This document shows, in pieces, positions 10,973-22,400 of a stretch of DNA of 64,000 nucleotides. The stretch comes from Anaeramoeba flamelloides (taxonomy: Eukaryota > Metamonada > Anaeramoebidae). Under the pieces are notes generated by a model. It saw only the letters and a program-made list of their open reading frames with translations, was not told the DNA's origin and did no database searches. The stretch is taken from contig JANTQA010000023.1 of the NCBI GenBank assembly GCA_027625915.1, positions 22,568,001 to 22,632,000 of the forward strand. Direction: 5' to 3'. The translations under genes and the position numbers were made by a program. Every line of letters starts with the position of its first letter. Position 1 is the stretch's first letter.

Positions 10973-13699
10973 TTAATTTTCGTTTTCACTTTTATTTTTT
11001 TCTTGATTTATCATAAGATTGTTTTCATTATTTTCATCTAAAATATTATTTTGAATTTGTTTATTTTTTTCTTTTTCAATTTCATTATTATTTGTATTTT
11101 TATAGAAATCTAAATTTAAATTGAAATTTCCATTGTTATTATCCTCTTCATCATCATCCTCATCGGATTCATCGCCATCATAAATATCCTCCTCATTGTC
11201 ATCATCATACTCATCATCTGAAATTGGAATAAATTCTTGGACATTTTGTTCCAAATTTGACTGTTTGTTCTTATGAGTTGACAATAGAATCTCTGGATCT
11301 GTATTTGTTTCATCATTATTTTCATCATTATTTTCATTATTAATACTAAGACTATTTTCATTTTTTTCATCCAAAATATCATTTTGAATTTGTTTATTTT
11401 TTTCTTTTTCAATTCCATTATTATTTGCATTTTTACCAAAATCTATATTTAAATTGAAAATTTCATTGTTATTTTCCACTTCATCATCATCCCCATCGTC
11501 ATCATCATAATAAAAATCATTTTCATCATCATCGTCTCCCTCTTCATCTGAACTTGGATTAAATTCATGGACATTTTGCCGAGATTTTAAAGATTCTTCA
11601 TCAGAGATTTCGATTTTTTGTTGAATATTTTCCTTATTTGTTGGGTATAAAAGTTGTGATGAAATATTTATATCTTGGACTGTTTCATTTTCTAAAGGCA
11701 GAGTTTCTATTTCTGTTTCTGTATTCGTTTTCGTTTTCGTATCTTCTTCTTTTTCTTCATCATTTTTTTTTTTTTCATCCTCATTATTTTCATTATTAGT
11801 TTCCTCTTTTAAAATGTCTTTTTTATGTTTGTTTAAATCGATATTCAAATTGAAGTTTTCATTATCGCAACTAATATCTTGTTGATTATTCTCATTTTCT
11901 TTTTCGTTTTCGTTTCCTTTCTCTTTTTCGGTTTCCTTTTCATTTTTGTTTTCATTACCATTTTCATCATCGTTAGCATGTTTATCCTCATCATTTTTTA
12001 TAATTTTATTTATATTATGACCAAAAAGATTATTTTCTTCTTCGTTAAAATCTATATTTCTTTCAGTCTCACTTTCATTTTCATTTTCATTTTCATTTTC
12101 GTTTTCATTTTCGTTTTCATTTTCATTTTCAGTTTGATTTTCAGTTTCGTTTTCGGTTTCATTCTCACTTTCATTTTCATTTTCGGTTTCGGTATCAACA
12201 AGATTATCCTCCTCATTTTTTATATTTTTATTTATATTATGACTAAAAAGATTATTTTTTTCTTCATTAAAATCTATCTTTCTTTCAGTATCACTTTCAT
12301 TTTCGGTTTGATTTTTATTTTCGTTTTCTTTTCCTTTTTTGTTTTCGTTTTCATTTTCATTTTCAGTTTCAGTTTCATTCTCATCTCCATCAACAAGATT
12401 ATCCTCATCTTTATTTCTAATTTTATTTATATTATGACTAAAAATATTTTTTTCTTCTCCACTAAAACCTATCTTTCTTTCAGTATCACTTTCATTTTTG
12501 GAGAATTGAATATCATTATTTTCAGAGTTTTCATCATCACCATCATCATTTTCTTCTTCATTTATTTCATCCATTTCATTTGAAATGATTGGATTTTCTT
12601 GTTTTCCTTTTGGTTGGTTCTTTATTTTTTGATTTATTAGTTTAAGAGTTTCTTGTTGAAATTTGTGTTCGGTCATATTTAATAATTGATCAATCTGTAA
12701 ATCATCACTAGAAAGTTCTTCAGAATCTTCAGTTTCATTTGAGTCAATAATTTCCAAATTTTCTTGAGAAGTTTCTTTATTTAATATTTGGGTAATTGGT
12801 TTGTTGCTAGGTGAAATTTCATTACTGTCACCTTCGCTTTCAGTGAACTGATCATCATTATTTTCAGATTTTTCATCATTTTCTTCTTCATTTATTTGAT
12901 CCATTTCATTTGAAATGATTGGCTTTTCTTGTTTTCCTTTTGGTTGGTTCTTTATTTTTTGATTTATTAGTTTAAGAGTTTCTTGTTGAAATTTATGTTT
13001 GGTAATATTTAATACCTGATCAATATGAAAATCGTCACTGCTGTCTTCTTCAAAATCCATTGATTCTTCTTCGTCATCTGTATTAATTATTTCCTCTTCA
13101 GATGTATTATTAATAATTATTTCCTCTTCTTTGTCGGTCTTAATTAGTGGATCTTCTTCGTCGTCGCTCATTTTTTCTTCTTTTCTGGTATTATTATTTA
13201 TTTTTTCTTCGTCAGTTATTTCTTTTTCTTCATCAGTATGAATTATTTCTTCATCAGTTATTTCTTTTTCTTCTTTAGAACTAATGTTTTCCTCTTCTTT
13301 GTCAGTCTTAATTAGTGGATCTTCTTCATTGTCACTGACTTTTTCTTCTTTTCGGGTATTATTAATTATTTTTTCTTCATTTTTAGTTTCTTTTTCAATT
13401 CTTTTTACTTTTATGTTTCTTTTTTGTTGGGTTTCTTGGATTTTTTGTTTGTTTTGGTTAACAGACTCCTGTAGCCCTTTTTTTTTAATTGAATTTTCTT
13501 CGATAAAGATTTTAGTTTCTAGTATGTTTCGAAATATCAAAAGAGAAGATCTTATTGTTTTTATCTCTTCACCGCTATTCAATTTTAAATAATCTTCAAG
13601 AGTTTTTCGATCATTGATCATTTCATCTAATTCATAATTGTGAAAGTTTCGAAGTTTGTAAGCTATTTTAGAAATGTCTTGCATTGCTTGAGATGTCAA
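10973..13699 (-). CDS. Acidic repeat protein with N-terminal coiled coil, 908 aa
   Basis: This single uninterrupted frame starts at the first ATG (MTSQAMQDISK). The first ~110 residues are the only non-repetitive part: a helical, probably coiled-coil segment (NYELDEMINDRKTLEDYL, later EENSIKKKGLQESVNQNKQK). Its spacing faintly recalls the Mod_r domain of VPS37 ESCRT-I subunits; that is a weak guess. The rest is strongly acidic and built of internal duplications. A ~75-residue unit (QQETLKLINQKIKNQPKGKQ) occurs at about residues 221 and 331. A HNINK unit occurs three times, near 416, 478 and 556. A ~110-residue unit starting EFNPSSDEE/EFIPISDDE occurs near 711 and 821. Runs of (EN)n and (TDEEKEI)n also occur. 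No signal peptide or membrane segment is seen. Function unknown. The long unbroken frame and repeat conservation argue that it is translated. Confidence 0.75.
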   Translation of the reverse strand: MTSQAMQDISKIAYKLRNFHNYELDEMINDRKTLEDYLKLNSGEEIKTIRSSLLIFRNILETKIFIEENSIKKKGLQESVNQNKQKIQETQQKRNIKVKRIEKETKNEEKIINNTRKEEKVSDNEEDPLIKTDKEEENISSKEEKEITDEEIIHTDEEKEITDEEKINNNTRKEEKMSDDEEDPLIKTDKEEEIIINNTSEEEIINTDDEEESMDFEEDSSDDFHIDQVLNITKHKFQQETLKLINQKIKNQPKGKQEKPIISNEMDQINEEENDEKSENNDDQFTESEGDSNEISPSNKPITQILNKETSQENLEIIDSNETEDSEELSSDDLQIDQLLNMTEHKFQQETLKLINQKIKNQPKGKQENPIISNEMDEINEEENDDGDDENSENNDIQFSKNESDTERKIGFSGEEKNIFSHNINKIRNKDEDNLVDGDENETETENENENENKKGKENENKNQTENESDTERKIDFNEEKNNLFSHNINKNIKNEEDNLVDTETENENESENETENETENQTENENENENENENENENENESETERNIDFNEEENNLFGHNINKIIKNDEDKHANDDENGNENKNEKETEKEKGNENEKENENNQQDISCDNENFNLNIDLNKHKKDILKEETNNENNEDEKKKNDEEKEEDTKTKTNTETEIETLPLENETVQDINISSQLLYPTNKENIQQKIEISDEESLKSRQNVHEFNPSSDEEGDDDDENDFYYDDDDGDDDEVENNNEIFNLNIDFGKNANNNGIEKEKNKQIQNDILDEKNENSLSINNENNDENNDETNTDPEILLSTHKNKQSNLEQNVQEFIPISDDEYDDDNEEDIYDGDESDEDDDEEDNNNGNFNLNLDFYKNTNNNEIEKEKNKQIQNNILDENNENNLMINQEKNKSENEN

Positions 13700-14940
13700 T
13701 GTTTGGATTCACAATAAACAAAAAAAAAAAAAAAAAAAAATTAAAAAAATGATTGTTGAATTTTTTTTTTGTTTTGTTCTTATTGATGGTAAAATTATGA
13801 ATAAATTGAAACACTATAAAAATTTGACTCTTTTTCTTTCAAATTTTACTCTTTTTCTTTTAATTAACATTTCTCTAGGAAGGTATGTTTTATTTTATTT
13901 AAAAACAAAAATCATGTTTTATAGGATTACCAATAAGTTAGTCAGTTATTTTTGAAAAGTGATATTATCGGATTCCTTTTGAGAAAAAATAATGGATAAG
14001 ATTACTGAGATTGACCCCTTTTTTTAATGTTTTCAAAATTCCTAATTGAAAAAAACAATAAAGTTTTTTTCTATTTATTATCGAAGCGAAATTTCGATAA
14101 TTTTACAAGCTGATTATAGAGACAGAAGCCAGTAAATTTTGAAAAGAAATCCTTAGTAAATAAATGAAAACCTAATTCTAAAGTTACTTTTCAGGGTAAA
14201 GAAGAAATATATTGTGGATAATTTTGAGCGTTTAGAATTTTAATTTTTTCTTAATTGCGAATGTTTTTGTAAAGGTTAAAAAAGATTTTTTGGATAGTTT
14301 CTATGAAGGGACTCATAAATCTTATTGGGTAACCCCATAGGTAATTGGGCAGTTATTTCCACAAGGGAGTCATTTAAATTAATCTAGAAATTCCTTTATT
14401 AACTTTAGAGAAATTAGTTAATTTTTCTTTCTTAGATTTTATTGTTTTTGTATTTGCTTCTCTGTAACAAGATCTGATATTACTTGGGTCTAGTTTTTTG
14501 GATTGTGAAAAATAAAATGAAAAATTTGTAAAATATTTTTAATTGTATCAACTGGGACTCATAAAGTAAAAATGGATTTTTTATGGATAATATTTAAAAA
14601 AAAAAGTTGATTTTTAGAAATTTTTTTTTAACAATAAAAAGATTCTTATTTTTTTTTGATTTGAATTTTTTGAATGGTAAAATTCCAAAGAAAAATCTAA
14701 AAAACCTTTTTATTTTTATTAAATCTAACTTTTGATTTATTTAAAAGAGTTTTTGTATAGAAATACCATGATAAATCTCATTTTATAAAATACATGAACA
14801 ATAAATCAAAATATTGAAACATTGAATATAAGAAAAAATTGATATTTTATTTTATTTTTAATAATTCAATCATTTTTGGAATTTCAATGATTATGTAATA
14901 TTGACAAATTCTATATAAAGTCTAAAGGTTTTGTCTTTTG
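13700..14940. other. Non-coding spacer upstream of the acidic-protein gene
   Basis: No gene is recognised. A poly-A run lies at about 13720-13740, just upstream of the minus-strand start codon. The short plus-strand frame at 13749-13955 has no recognisable features and AT-biased composition; I regard it as chance. Confidence 0.35.
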
Positions 14941-15484
14941 ATATGAACTCTTTTTCAGTCAAAAGAGTTGAATTTTATCAAAGAAGTAGAATATATTTTA
15001 TGAGTTTAATTCATTATTCTTCTCAAACTACATTTTTTTTTTAGATCGGAATCATTTTTTCTCATTTATAAAATTTTTTTTTTGCTTTTTTTTGATTTTT
15101 ATTTTTTGATTTTTTAAAAATTAAATTTGAATTCATAAAAATGTTTGAAAACCCTTATTAACATTAAGAAAAGTTATTTTTTGTATGTTCTTTTAAAAAT
15201 TCATACATTTACAAGTAAAAAATCTAATTGTCAACATTTTTAATTTCTTAAATATATTGAAAATTTTGCACGAGATTTTCCAATGAAAAGGGCCCAAAAA
15301 ATTTTTTTACATTTATTTTTTTTTGAAATTTAGAGTTTTTTCAGGGTTTTCTTTTATGATTATCGACTCTTATATGAAGTTTATTATTTCTTATATTACT
15401 AAACAATATAAGTTTGGTTGATGTTTAAAAATAAAGTGACTTTTTTATTTTTTACTTGGGCTCTTTGAGTGAAATGGAGTTTAT
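14941..15484. mobile_element. TIR element (AGTCAAAGGGGCCCA family), copy 2
   Basis: The terminal inverted repeats are gaactctttttcagtcaaaa on the left and tgggctctttgagtgaaatg on the right. The interior matches 49622-50164 almost end to end; for example gaaatttagagttttttcag and atgattatcgactcttatat have counterparts there. The length is about 544 bp and there is no coding region. Confidence 0.65.
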
Positions 15485-17391
15485 TTAGAACGACTTGACA
15501 GTAAATCAAAAATCAGATTTAGAAATTAATTATTCTTCAATACTAAAGAATATATATATATATATATATATATTTCAATTTATTATTTCCGGTTGGTCAC
15601 GGTTTTGAAATGGTGTTTATCCAAATATATGATTCACCAGTCTATTTTGCTTTTTAAATCACATTTATTACATAATTGTAAATTGGTATTTTTATTGATA
15701 AAAGAAAATGGTGTTTTAAATGGAGATGGTTATTTCAAATTTAAAGTAATTTTTTTAAATTAAATTTTGTTTCTCAATGGTTAATAATTAAAAATCAAAT
15801 TATGGGTTAGTATTTGAACTATGTAAAAAAACCATGTTGCCTTGAAAATATTGGAAAAAAAAAAATAAAACCCTTTTCTTTATATATTTTAATAAAATTA
15901 TACATTTTTTGATTTGTTATTGAGAAATATCTTAACTGAAAAAAAAAATAATAATTCTTTGATGTGTTTATTTATTTAAATTATTTAATCATGAATATAT
16001 TAGAAACATATTTTTTATAAATGTGATATATTTATCATATTTTATATAATCATTCGGAAAAGACTGACAAATAGTTTAATTCGTGGTTAAATTACTCTTA
16101 AAAATCGAAGTAAAACTGATAATTTTCAAATATTTTTTTTTATTTGTTTTTTTTTCCTTGAATTTAAAAATAAACCAAACCCTAAAAATGAATTAAATAT
16201 TAGCATGTAAATAAAATCTAAAACTTCAAATGAAATATCAATATAAGTGGGTTAAATCTAAGAAATTTGAATTGTAAATGTAAACATTAGTTAAAGTGGA
16301 TATTTGTGGTTATGTTGCTATGATTTTACCACATATATAAAACTGGAATTAAGATTTAAACACGGTGTACTAATTCAGTTTTAACAATATTAATTCCAGA
16401 TATCTATAATAATCAGTGTAAAATCAGAAATTTAATTTTTGAAAAGGTTTCCTTTTTACTCAGCATTTATTATTTAACTACATTTAACAGTTTTTTTTTC
16501 TGTGAGATATGAAAAAATATTTGTAATATGTGTTCATATAACATATTAATTTTTAAGTGTTTTCTGATCAATTCATAAAACATATTTTATCTAAGTGTGA
16601 TGATATGTGAGGAGATTCCAATAATTTGAAACTTAATTGATATCTGAGTATTGGTGCAGTTGTTATTGGATCCAAAAACTAAAGTGAAAATAGATTCACA
16701 AAGTATCATTCTGTTGCTAAAAAAAAATCAATTTATTATTAAGATCTAATAACATTATAAGTTGGACAAAATAATTGGCTGGTTTCATTATCTTCAAACT
16801 CGAACACCCTGGGGGTATTCTATTTGTAACTATTGTGTGGATTTTAAAAATCTGGATGAAAAATGAATTGCCAGTCTAAAATTGTCAAAATAATGCCTGC
16901 CGAATAGTATAATTGTTGTTTCAAAATAAAATGCCTGTTTTTTTTACGTTAACGAAGACTGATTCATCAACTAGTCAAAGAAACCAACAATTAACTCTAA
17001 TTAAATATTGTATTGATTTCTTAAAGTTCTATTATTGAAAAAAAAAATTCTAAAAACGAGAGATCAAATTTAAAAATTTTCACAAAAAATAGAGATAAAT
17101 TGAGAAAATTTTTGTTAATCATTCAAAAAAACAATAGAAATAGTAAAATTGAGAATATTAAGAAAAATTTTGAACAAATTTTGAACAAATTTCATTCCTA
17201 ATTTAAAAATTACTACTGAAAATTCAACGGGTTTACTTTCAAAATTGTTGTGAACTTAGGTATACTATTGAGTAGTGAATTGGATAGTGCATTGGAACAA
17301 GAAGTATAAAAAAGCCTGGATTATATTTTGAAACACCATTATAGCCGTTGTGCACACATTATTTTGGTCACTTTACAAACATAACTAGCAA
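15485..17391. other. Gene-free AT-rich region
   Basis: No gene is recognised on either strand. It contains an (AT)n microsatellite at 15550-15573 and otherwise unstructured A/T-rich sequence. Confidence 0.35.
15550..15573. repeat. (AT)n microsatellite
   Basis: About 12 AT units, just to the right of the TIR element that ends near 15484. Confidence 0.9.
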
Positions 17392-17564
17392 AAGGGACTA
17401 ATCTCTATTAAATTTTTTCCCCTAAATTTAATAGATTAAGAAAATTTTTTGCCAATTACTTTGATTTGAAAACCCCTGTTAATTTTCAATATTAAACATA
17501 TTTTTAGATAAGGAATCTTCATTTAGAAATTGGTCAAAAAAAAAATAATAGAGACTAGTCCCTT
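17392..17564. mobile_element. Small inverted-repeat element (AAGGGACTAATCTCTATTA ends)
   Basis: The left end aagggactaatctctatta at 17392 pairs with taatagagactagtccctt ending at 17564, an 18-19 bp inverted repeat with one mismatch. The ~173-bp interior is non-coding. It resembles a short MITE; a similar end (agattagtccct) appears near 57150. Confidence 0.5.
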
Positions 17565-18416
17565 AAGAATTAAAACTTCAAAAAAGTACAAATTTGAGAT
17601 TTATCTCAATCTTATAACTGAAAGATTTGGAATATCTGGTTTACACTGCCTACTGATGTTCGATCACTGGTTATTATCCTCTCAATTTGTTTTACTCTTA
17701 ACTGGTCTGTGTACCCTGACCAAAAAAAAAGAAAATTGTAAACTAAGTCGCTTTCTTGTTCACATGTACAAATAGAAACTATTGTGGTTTGGTTTGCAAT
17801 AAACCAACTAATTCACAAATATAATCTTACTTTAGTAAAGTTTCATTAAACAAGGCTATCTTATCTTTAAAATAGACCTTTTAATAGCATTCTTAATCGT
17901 ACTTGTAGTTGCATCAGGGTGAATTTTATCTCGTTCTAATTTTTTAATTCAAAAAAACTGCCAATTATTTGGGATTCTTAGTATATACAAATAAAATATA
18001 CCCAATATTAAGTCCCAAAGGATAATTAAATGGATAAATCGAGACTCACAAATTACAATTGTTTTCTTGCAAAACTTTCATAGAAAGTAAAACATTTTTC
18101 ACTTCGTTTTAATTTTTTCCCTTTTATTCTTTCATGACTTTCCGATAGATTCCCAATTTGTCTTTAAACTTTTTCAGATGACAAATTCAAACATTTGAAC
18201 AGTTTTCAAGATACACCTTATAAAAACCAAAAAATTCCAAAGTAAAGATATTACTTGAATCAAAATCTTTCATTTTAACCAACAAGGTAACTAATTAAAC
18301 AACCCTAAAAAATCTTACTGTTTTCTAATTGATATTTTTTGAGATTATTTTGTTATTTTTTTTAAATTCTTATTTTATCAAAATAGAGATCTTATTAAAG
18401 AAATTAATTATTAAGT
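17565..18416. other. Upstream region of the RPL12 gene
   Basis: No gene is recognised. The plus-strand frame overlapping 17530-17775 starts inside the small inverted-repeat element and shows no family resemblance. The last few hundred bases presumably hold the RPL12 promoter, but no motif can be named. Confidence 0.35.
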
Positions 18417-19212
18417 ATGTCAAAAAAAGGAGGTCAACAAAATTTAGAACCAGAATATCTTTATCTTCGTGTCAGAGCAGGTGACTCAATCAACACAAAT
18501 GCACTTGCCCCAAAACTTGGTCCAAAAGGAATTGTAATGTCTTTTCACAAAACTAACAAACAACCAAACTTTTTGTTCTTTTTGCATCCAATTTCGATTG
18601 GATACCAAAAGTAAAAGAAAAAACAACAAAAAAGAAAAAAACAGAAAAAAAAAGAAAAAATATTTGCTTTAATTTTTTTTTTTATTTTAAATTATTTTGC
18701 TTTTTCTGAAAACAAAAACTCAAAAACTTTAATGTTAATTTCTTTATCCCTCTCTCTCAAAACTTTCAATAAACCACATCCGATTTAAACCATTTTCTTA
18801 GCCACCAAGAAAAGCTGCTGAACAAATCCAAAAAGTTTGCAAGGATTTCTCCGGATTAAAAGTTACCATCAGAGTGACAATCATTGGAAGAGAATTTACT
18901 GTTGATGTTATGCCAACTGCCTCAACATTAATCATCAAAGCCCTCAACGAACCACCACACGAAAAAAGTGCCGATTTCAAACACACAGGAAATTTAAGTC
19001 TTGAACAAGTCAAAGAAATTGCAAGACAAATGAGACACAAATCACTTGCTAACGAATTTGAAGGTGTTGTAAAAGAAATGCTTGGTACTTGTGTATCAGT
19101 TGGATGTACCGTCGAAAAAAAATCACCAAAAGAAATCCAACAAAAAATTAAAAATGGTGAAATCATTATCCCAGATGAAGAACCAGAGGAAGTAGAAGAA
19201 AAAGAAAACTAA
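18417..19212 (+). CDS. RPL12: Large-subunit ribosomal protein uL11 (RPL12), two exons
   Basis: uL11/RPL12 binds the GTPase-associated centre of the 60S subunit at the base of the P-stalk. Exon 1 (18417-18533) and exon 2 (18802-19212, stop included) join in phase 0 to 175 aa, slightly longer than the usual 165. Family motifs include ALAPKLGPKGI in exon 1, and in exon 2 a helix (AAEQIQKVCKDFSG), STLIIKALNEPP, KHTGNLSLEQV, IARQMRHKSLA and EMLGTCVSVGCTV. The donor is GTAATG after GPKGI and the acceptor TTTTCTTAG. The C-terminus ends in an acidic tail (EEPEEVEEKEN) that extends past the normal end and is unusual for the family. The start is the only ATG in frame with good family alignment. Confidence 0.95.
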
Positions 19213-20146
19213 TTTAATCAAAGTTTTTTTTTTATTTTTTTATCTAATTATTGGTTATTCATACTTTTTTAACAAAACCTATACATAAACAAACAAAAAA
19301 TTAAATGATTTGATACAAATAAAAGTTGTTTCATAAATTTTGATGCAAAAGATCTACAATTTTTTTAAAAAAAAACAAAACTTTCTTATTTTTCTTTTTA
19401 CTTTTTGCTTTTTTTTTTTTTTTTTTTTTTTTATTTATACTCTTTCTTTCTTCCTCTCTCCGTCCTCAAAAAAACCAACAAACCTCACAAAGAATTAAAA
19501 AACAAACAACAAAAATGTGTTTAATATTCAAACACAAATTGAAAACCCAAAATCAAACCCAAAATCAAACCCAAATCAATCATTTAACCAAATGATAAAG
19601 AAAATTTAAAAAAGTGAGACTCAAAAAGGTTTCAAAAAAGTCCGAAAATATAGATAAAATTAAGGTTTCACAATTGTTTTCTAGATACTTTTGAAAATTT
19701 TTTCCTGAGGCTTTTATAAAAATGACTATTAATTTTACTTTGATTTTTATTTGTGTACGTCTCTAATTTTACCAAAAAATGACTATAAATCCTAATAATA
19801 CAAAAGTTTTAAAGCAATTGCTGTTATAAGGAAAAATATAAAATTCTAAAGTTATAATTTTGAAAATATGGGGTTCTTTTTCATCTTTTGTTTTTTATAA
19901 TACCCAACACCTACAACAAACAAATTGTAAAAATATTCAAATGTACTTGATCTCAGAGATTTTGTTCAAATTCTCTGATGATAGGGTTATATGTACATAA
20001 GATTTCAAATTTGGGAATGTTAAAATTCTAAAGTTTTTCAGATCATTCTTTCACCGAAACAGGGTCAAAATATTGAAATAAGTTATTGGGGACAGAATGT
20101 ACTTATTTGAATTTTTTAACCAAGAATTCCCAAAATTTATGATCTA
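19213..20146. other. Downstream region of RPL12
   Basis: No gene is recognised. A long T run (about 19409-19432), C/T-rich sequence and short repeats of the type cccaaaatcaaa (19545-19575) are seen. The 3' untranslated region of RPL12 lies at the left edge; an AATAAA sits near 19317. Confidence 0.35.
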
Positions 20147-20645
20147 TAGTAGTTTCAAAATACGGTACATGAAAAAAATCCCTGAAAAGATTTTTAATTC
20201 CAAATATTAGGACAATTCTTGTGTAATTGCATATATTTTCAATTAAATCCTTTTTACTAAATAACCAAATTTTTTATGAACATAGCAAAAAACCCACATA
20301 AAGTTTATTAAAGTGGGATGTATCTAGAATACTCATTTAATAGTTTGATTTGCATATGTAGATCATACTTTTTTTGAAAAACAAAATAGTTTTAAAGAGG
20401 TTTTGTTCGAGTTTGGAAAATGATAATTTTTATTCTTGTTTTTTGATTGGTCGGATAATGTTTTGAACACATATAATTTGATTAATCATGATTCTAATAA
20501 GTTGGTGAGTTATAATTTTAATCGTTTGATTCTTAAAAAAAGGATTTGGTTTTAAAAAATAAAATAAATATAAATTTTACTAATATTAAGAATTAAAAAT
20601 ATTTTTAGGGATTTTTTTCATGAACAGTATTTTTTTCACTACTGT
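20147..20645. mobile_element. TIR element with ~60-bp inverted ends
   Basis: The left end (agtagtttcaaaatacggta, then catgaaaaaaatccctg, 20147-20210) is inverted at 20585-20645 (tagggatttttttcatgaac, then cactactgtt). Identity is about 80% by eye over about 60 bp. The interior of about 375 bp is non-coding. Confidence 0.6.
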
Positions 20646-22050
20646 TAATTGAAAAATAAAATGAAAAAAATTTTCAATTAACTTTTCAAAAAAAAAACAC
20701 CTTTCCATATTTAAAACAGGCCAAAAAAGTTACCAATTCTAAAAGGGAAATTTATCATTTAAGTGTCTTTTGAGTATTAAAAAATTGCAATTTTAAACTA
20801 TTTAAAATCTTTTTTTGGTGGACTAAATGTAAATTTTGTTCCCTTTATTTTACAGTCAACAGTAATATACTTTGAAACCAAAAAAAAGAAATTTTTTTGT
20901 GGGATCAATTTTTTTTATTTATTTACTTATATAAATTACTTCACTTTTTTGGGATATTTTATCCAATATTAAATGATACATATTATTTATTACAAGGAAT
21001 ATCAATATAAGGATTTTTTTTTTTCTTTTTAGAGATATTACTTTTGGTTATTTTGAAAATTTGTTTTTCTGTAACAGATCAAATAATAGTACACAAATTT
21101 TCTACCCTAAGGTAATGATTGATAAAATATACAAATTTACGGTCTAGTATACAATTTTTATTTTTTATCAAATCTAAAATTCAATTTCTATATTCTAAGA
21201 TAAATAAAAATTCAATTTCTATTACACCAGAATAATTATTTTTTTTTATTAACAACAAATACAAATATTAAATTTCTAAACAAAAGAAATCACAGAAATT
21301 AAAAAAATAATTTAAATATTTTTTTAATTATTGTTTTTAAATTATGAAAATCAAGTTTTTTTTAATTTCAGAAATTAAAGTTCCACCTTAATGAAAGTTT
21401 TTTTTTACCAATTACTTTGACAATGATAATAGTCCTAAAAGTAGATAACTTAAATTTTTTTCTTCAAAAATAAAATTCAAAAGTTTTCACCAAGTTAAAA
21501 TGGTTTTAACAATCACTATAAGACAATTTTATGCAAATCATAAATATTTTTCCTATTATAAAATATTTTTACATTTTTTTGTTCTTTGTTATGATCCCTT
21601 TTTCTTAAGGTTTTAAAGTATTAACTTTAATATTTTTTTTTTTTTCAACAATTGGCTTATTTGGTAAAGATAAGTTCATTTAAATATAAAAACTCAAACA
21701 ATTAATTGATAATTTTAACATTGAACTAATTAGTAATTTTTATTAAAAATTCAAAAAGTAATCATTAAAATTTCTTTTTATACTTTCTCCGAAAATTTTC
21801 AATATTTTATTTTTAAATATTGTAGAAAATAAAATTGAGTTTAAAAATATTCTAATGTTGTTTCTAAAAATTGATTTTCAATTTTTTTTTAAATAGAATT
21901 AATTACTTTAGCCACTTCAAAATTCACAAAATGTAGCAGATCAACCGTTTTTTAAAATCTAATGATAAACAAAAAATACACACACAAAAAAAGCTAAAAT
22001 CGTCATTTTTTTTCTTTTGATTCATTTTTATTTATTTGTTTTTAACAGGT
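20646..22050. other. Gene-free AT-rich region
   Basis: No gene or clear element is recognised. Only A/T-rich low-complexity sequence is seen. Confidence 0.3.
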
Positions 22051-22059
22051 AGAGTGAAT

Positions 22060-22400
22060 TATAAATAATTTAAAAAATTTCGATTATTTAACCATTCTAA
22101 TTTAATTTTTATTACAGTCAGTTCCACTTTAAGGAACAAACTTTCAACGAAATTTAAGGCACAAAAAAATCTCAAATTAAGTCACAAAATTTGTAATTTT
22201 TTTTTTTACAATTTATTTTGACTAGAATCTGAATTTTGTGTTTTAATTTGGTATTATTACTGTGTCTTAAATTTCGTTGAAAGTTTGTGACTTAAAAGTG
22301 GAACTGGCTTTATTAAATTTATCCACAAGATTTCTATTTTCAAAAATTGAATTTTGGTTTGTTAAAAATTTTTAATTGGTTTTTAAGTTTTGGTTTCGAT
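22060..22400. repeat. Copy of a LINE-associated repeat, interrupted by a MITE
   Basis: The flanks of the MITE at 22115-22310 (aaccattctaattta to the left; tcaaaaattgaattttggtt to the right) match a continuous sequence at 2630-2720 and, inverted, at 29510-29600. With the MITE and one TA removed, the alignment length is nearly equal, so those copies act as empty sites. Confidence 0.55.
22115..22310. mobile_element. TA-flanked MITE (CAGTCAGTTTCACTT family), copy 2
   Basis: The element is 196 bp, the same length as copy 1 at 8145-8340, and highly similar throughout (for example caactttcaacgaaatttaa and tacaatttattttgactaga-type segments). TA lies on both sides (22113-22114 and 22311-22312). The right terminus is slightly decayed (gaactggctt). 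Non-coding. Confidence 0.8.

Noticed and set aside
11879-12583. 234-codon plus-strand open frame
   Set aside because: It is the antisense shadow of the repeat-rich acidic gene on the minus strand; a Phe/Ile-rich translation of complementary Glu/Asn codons.
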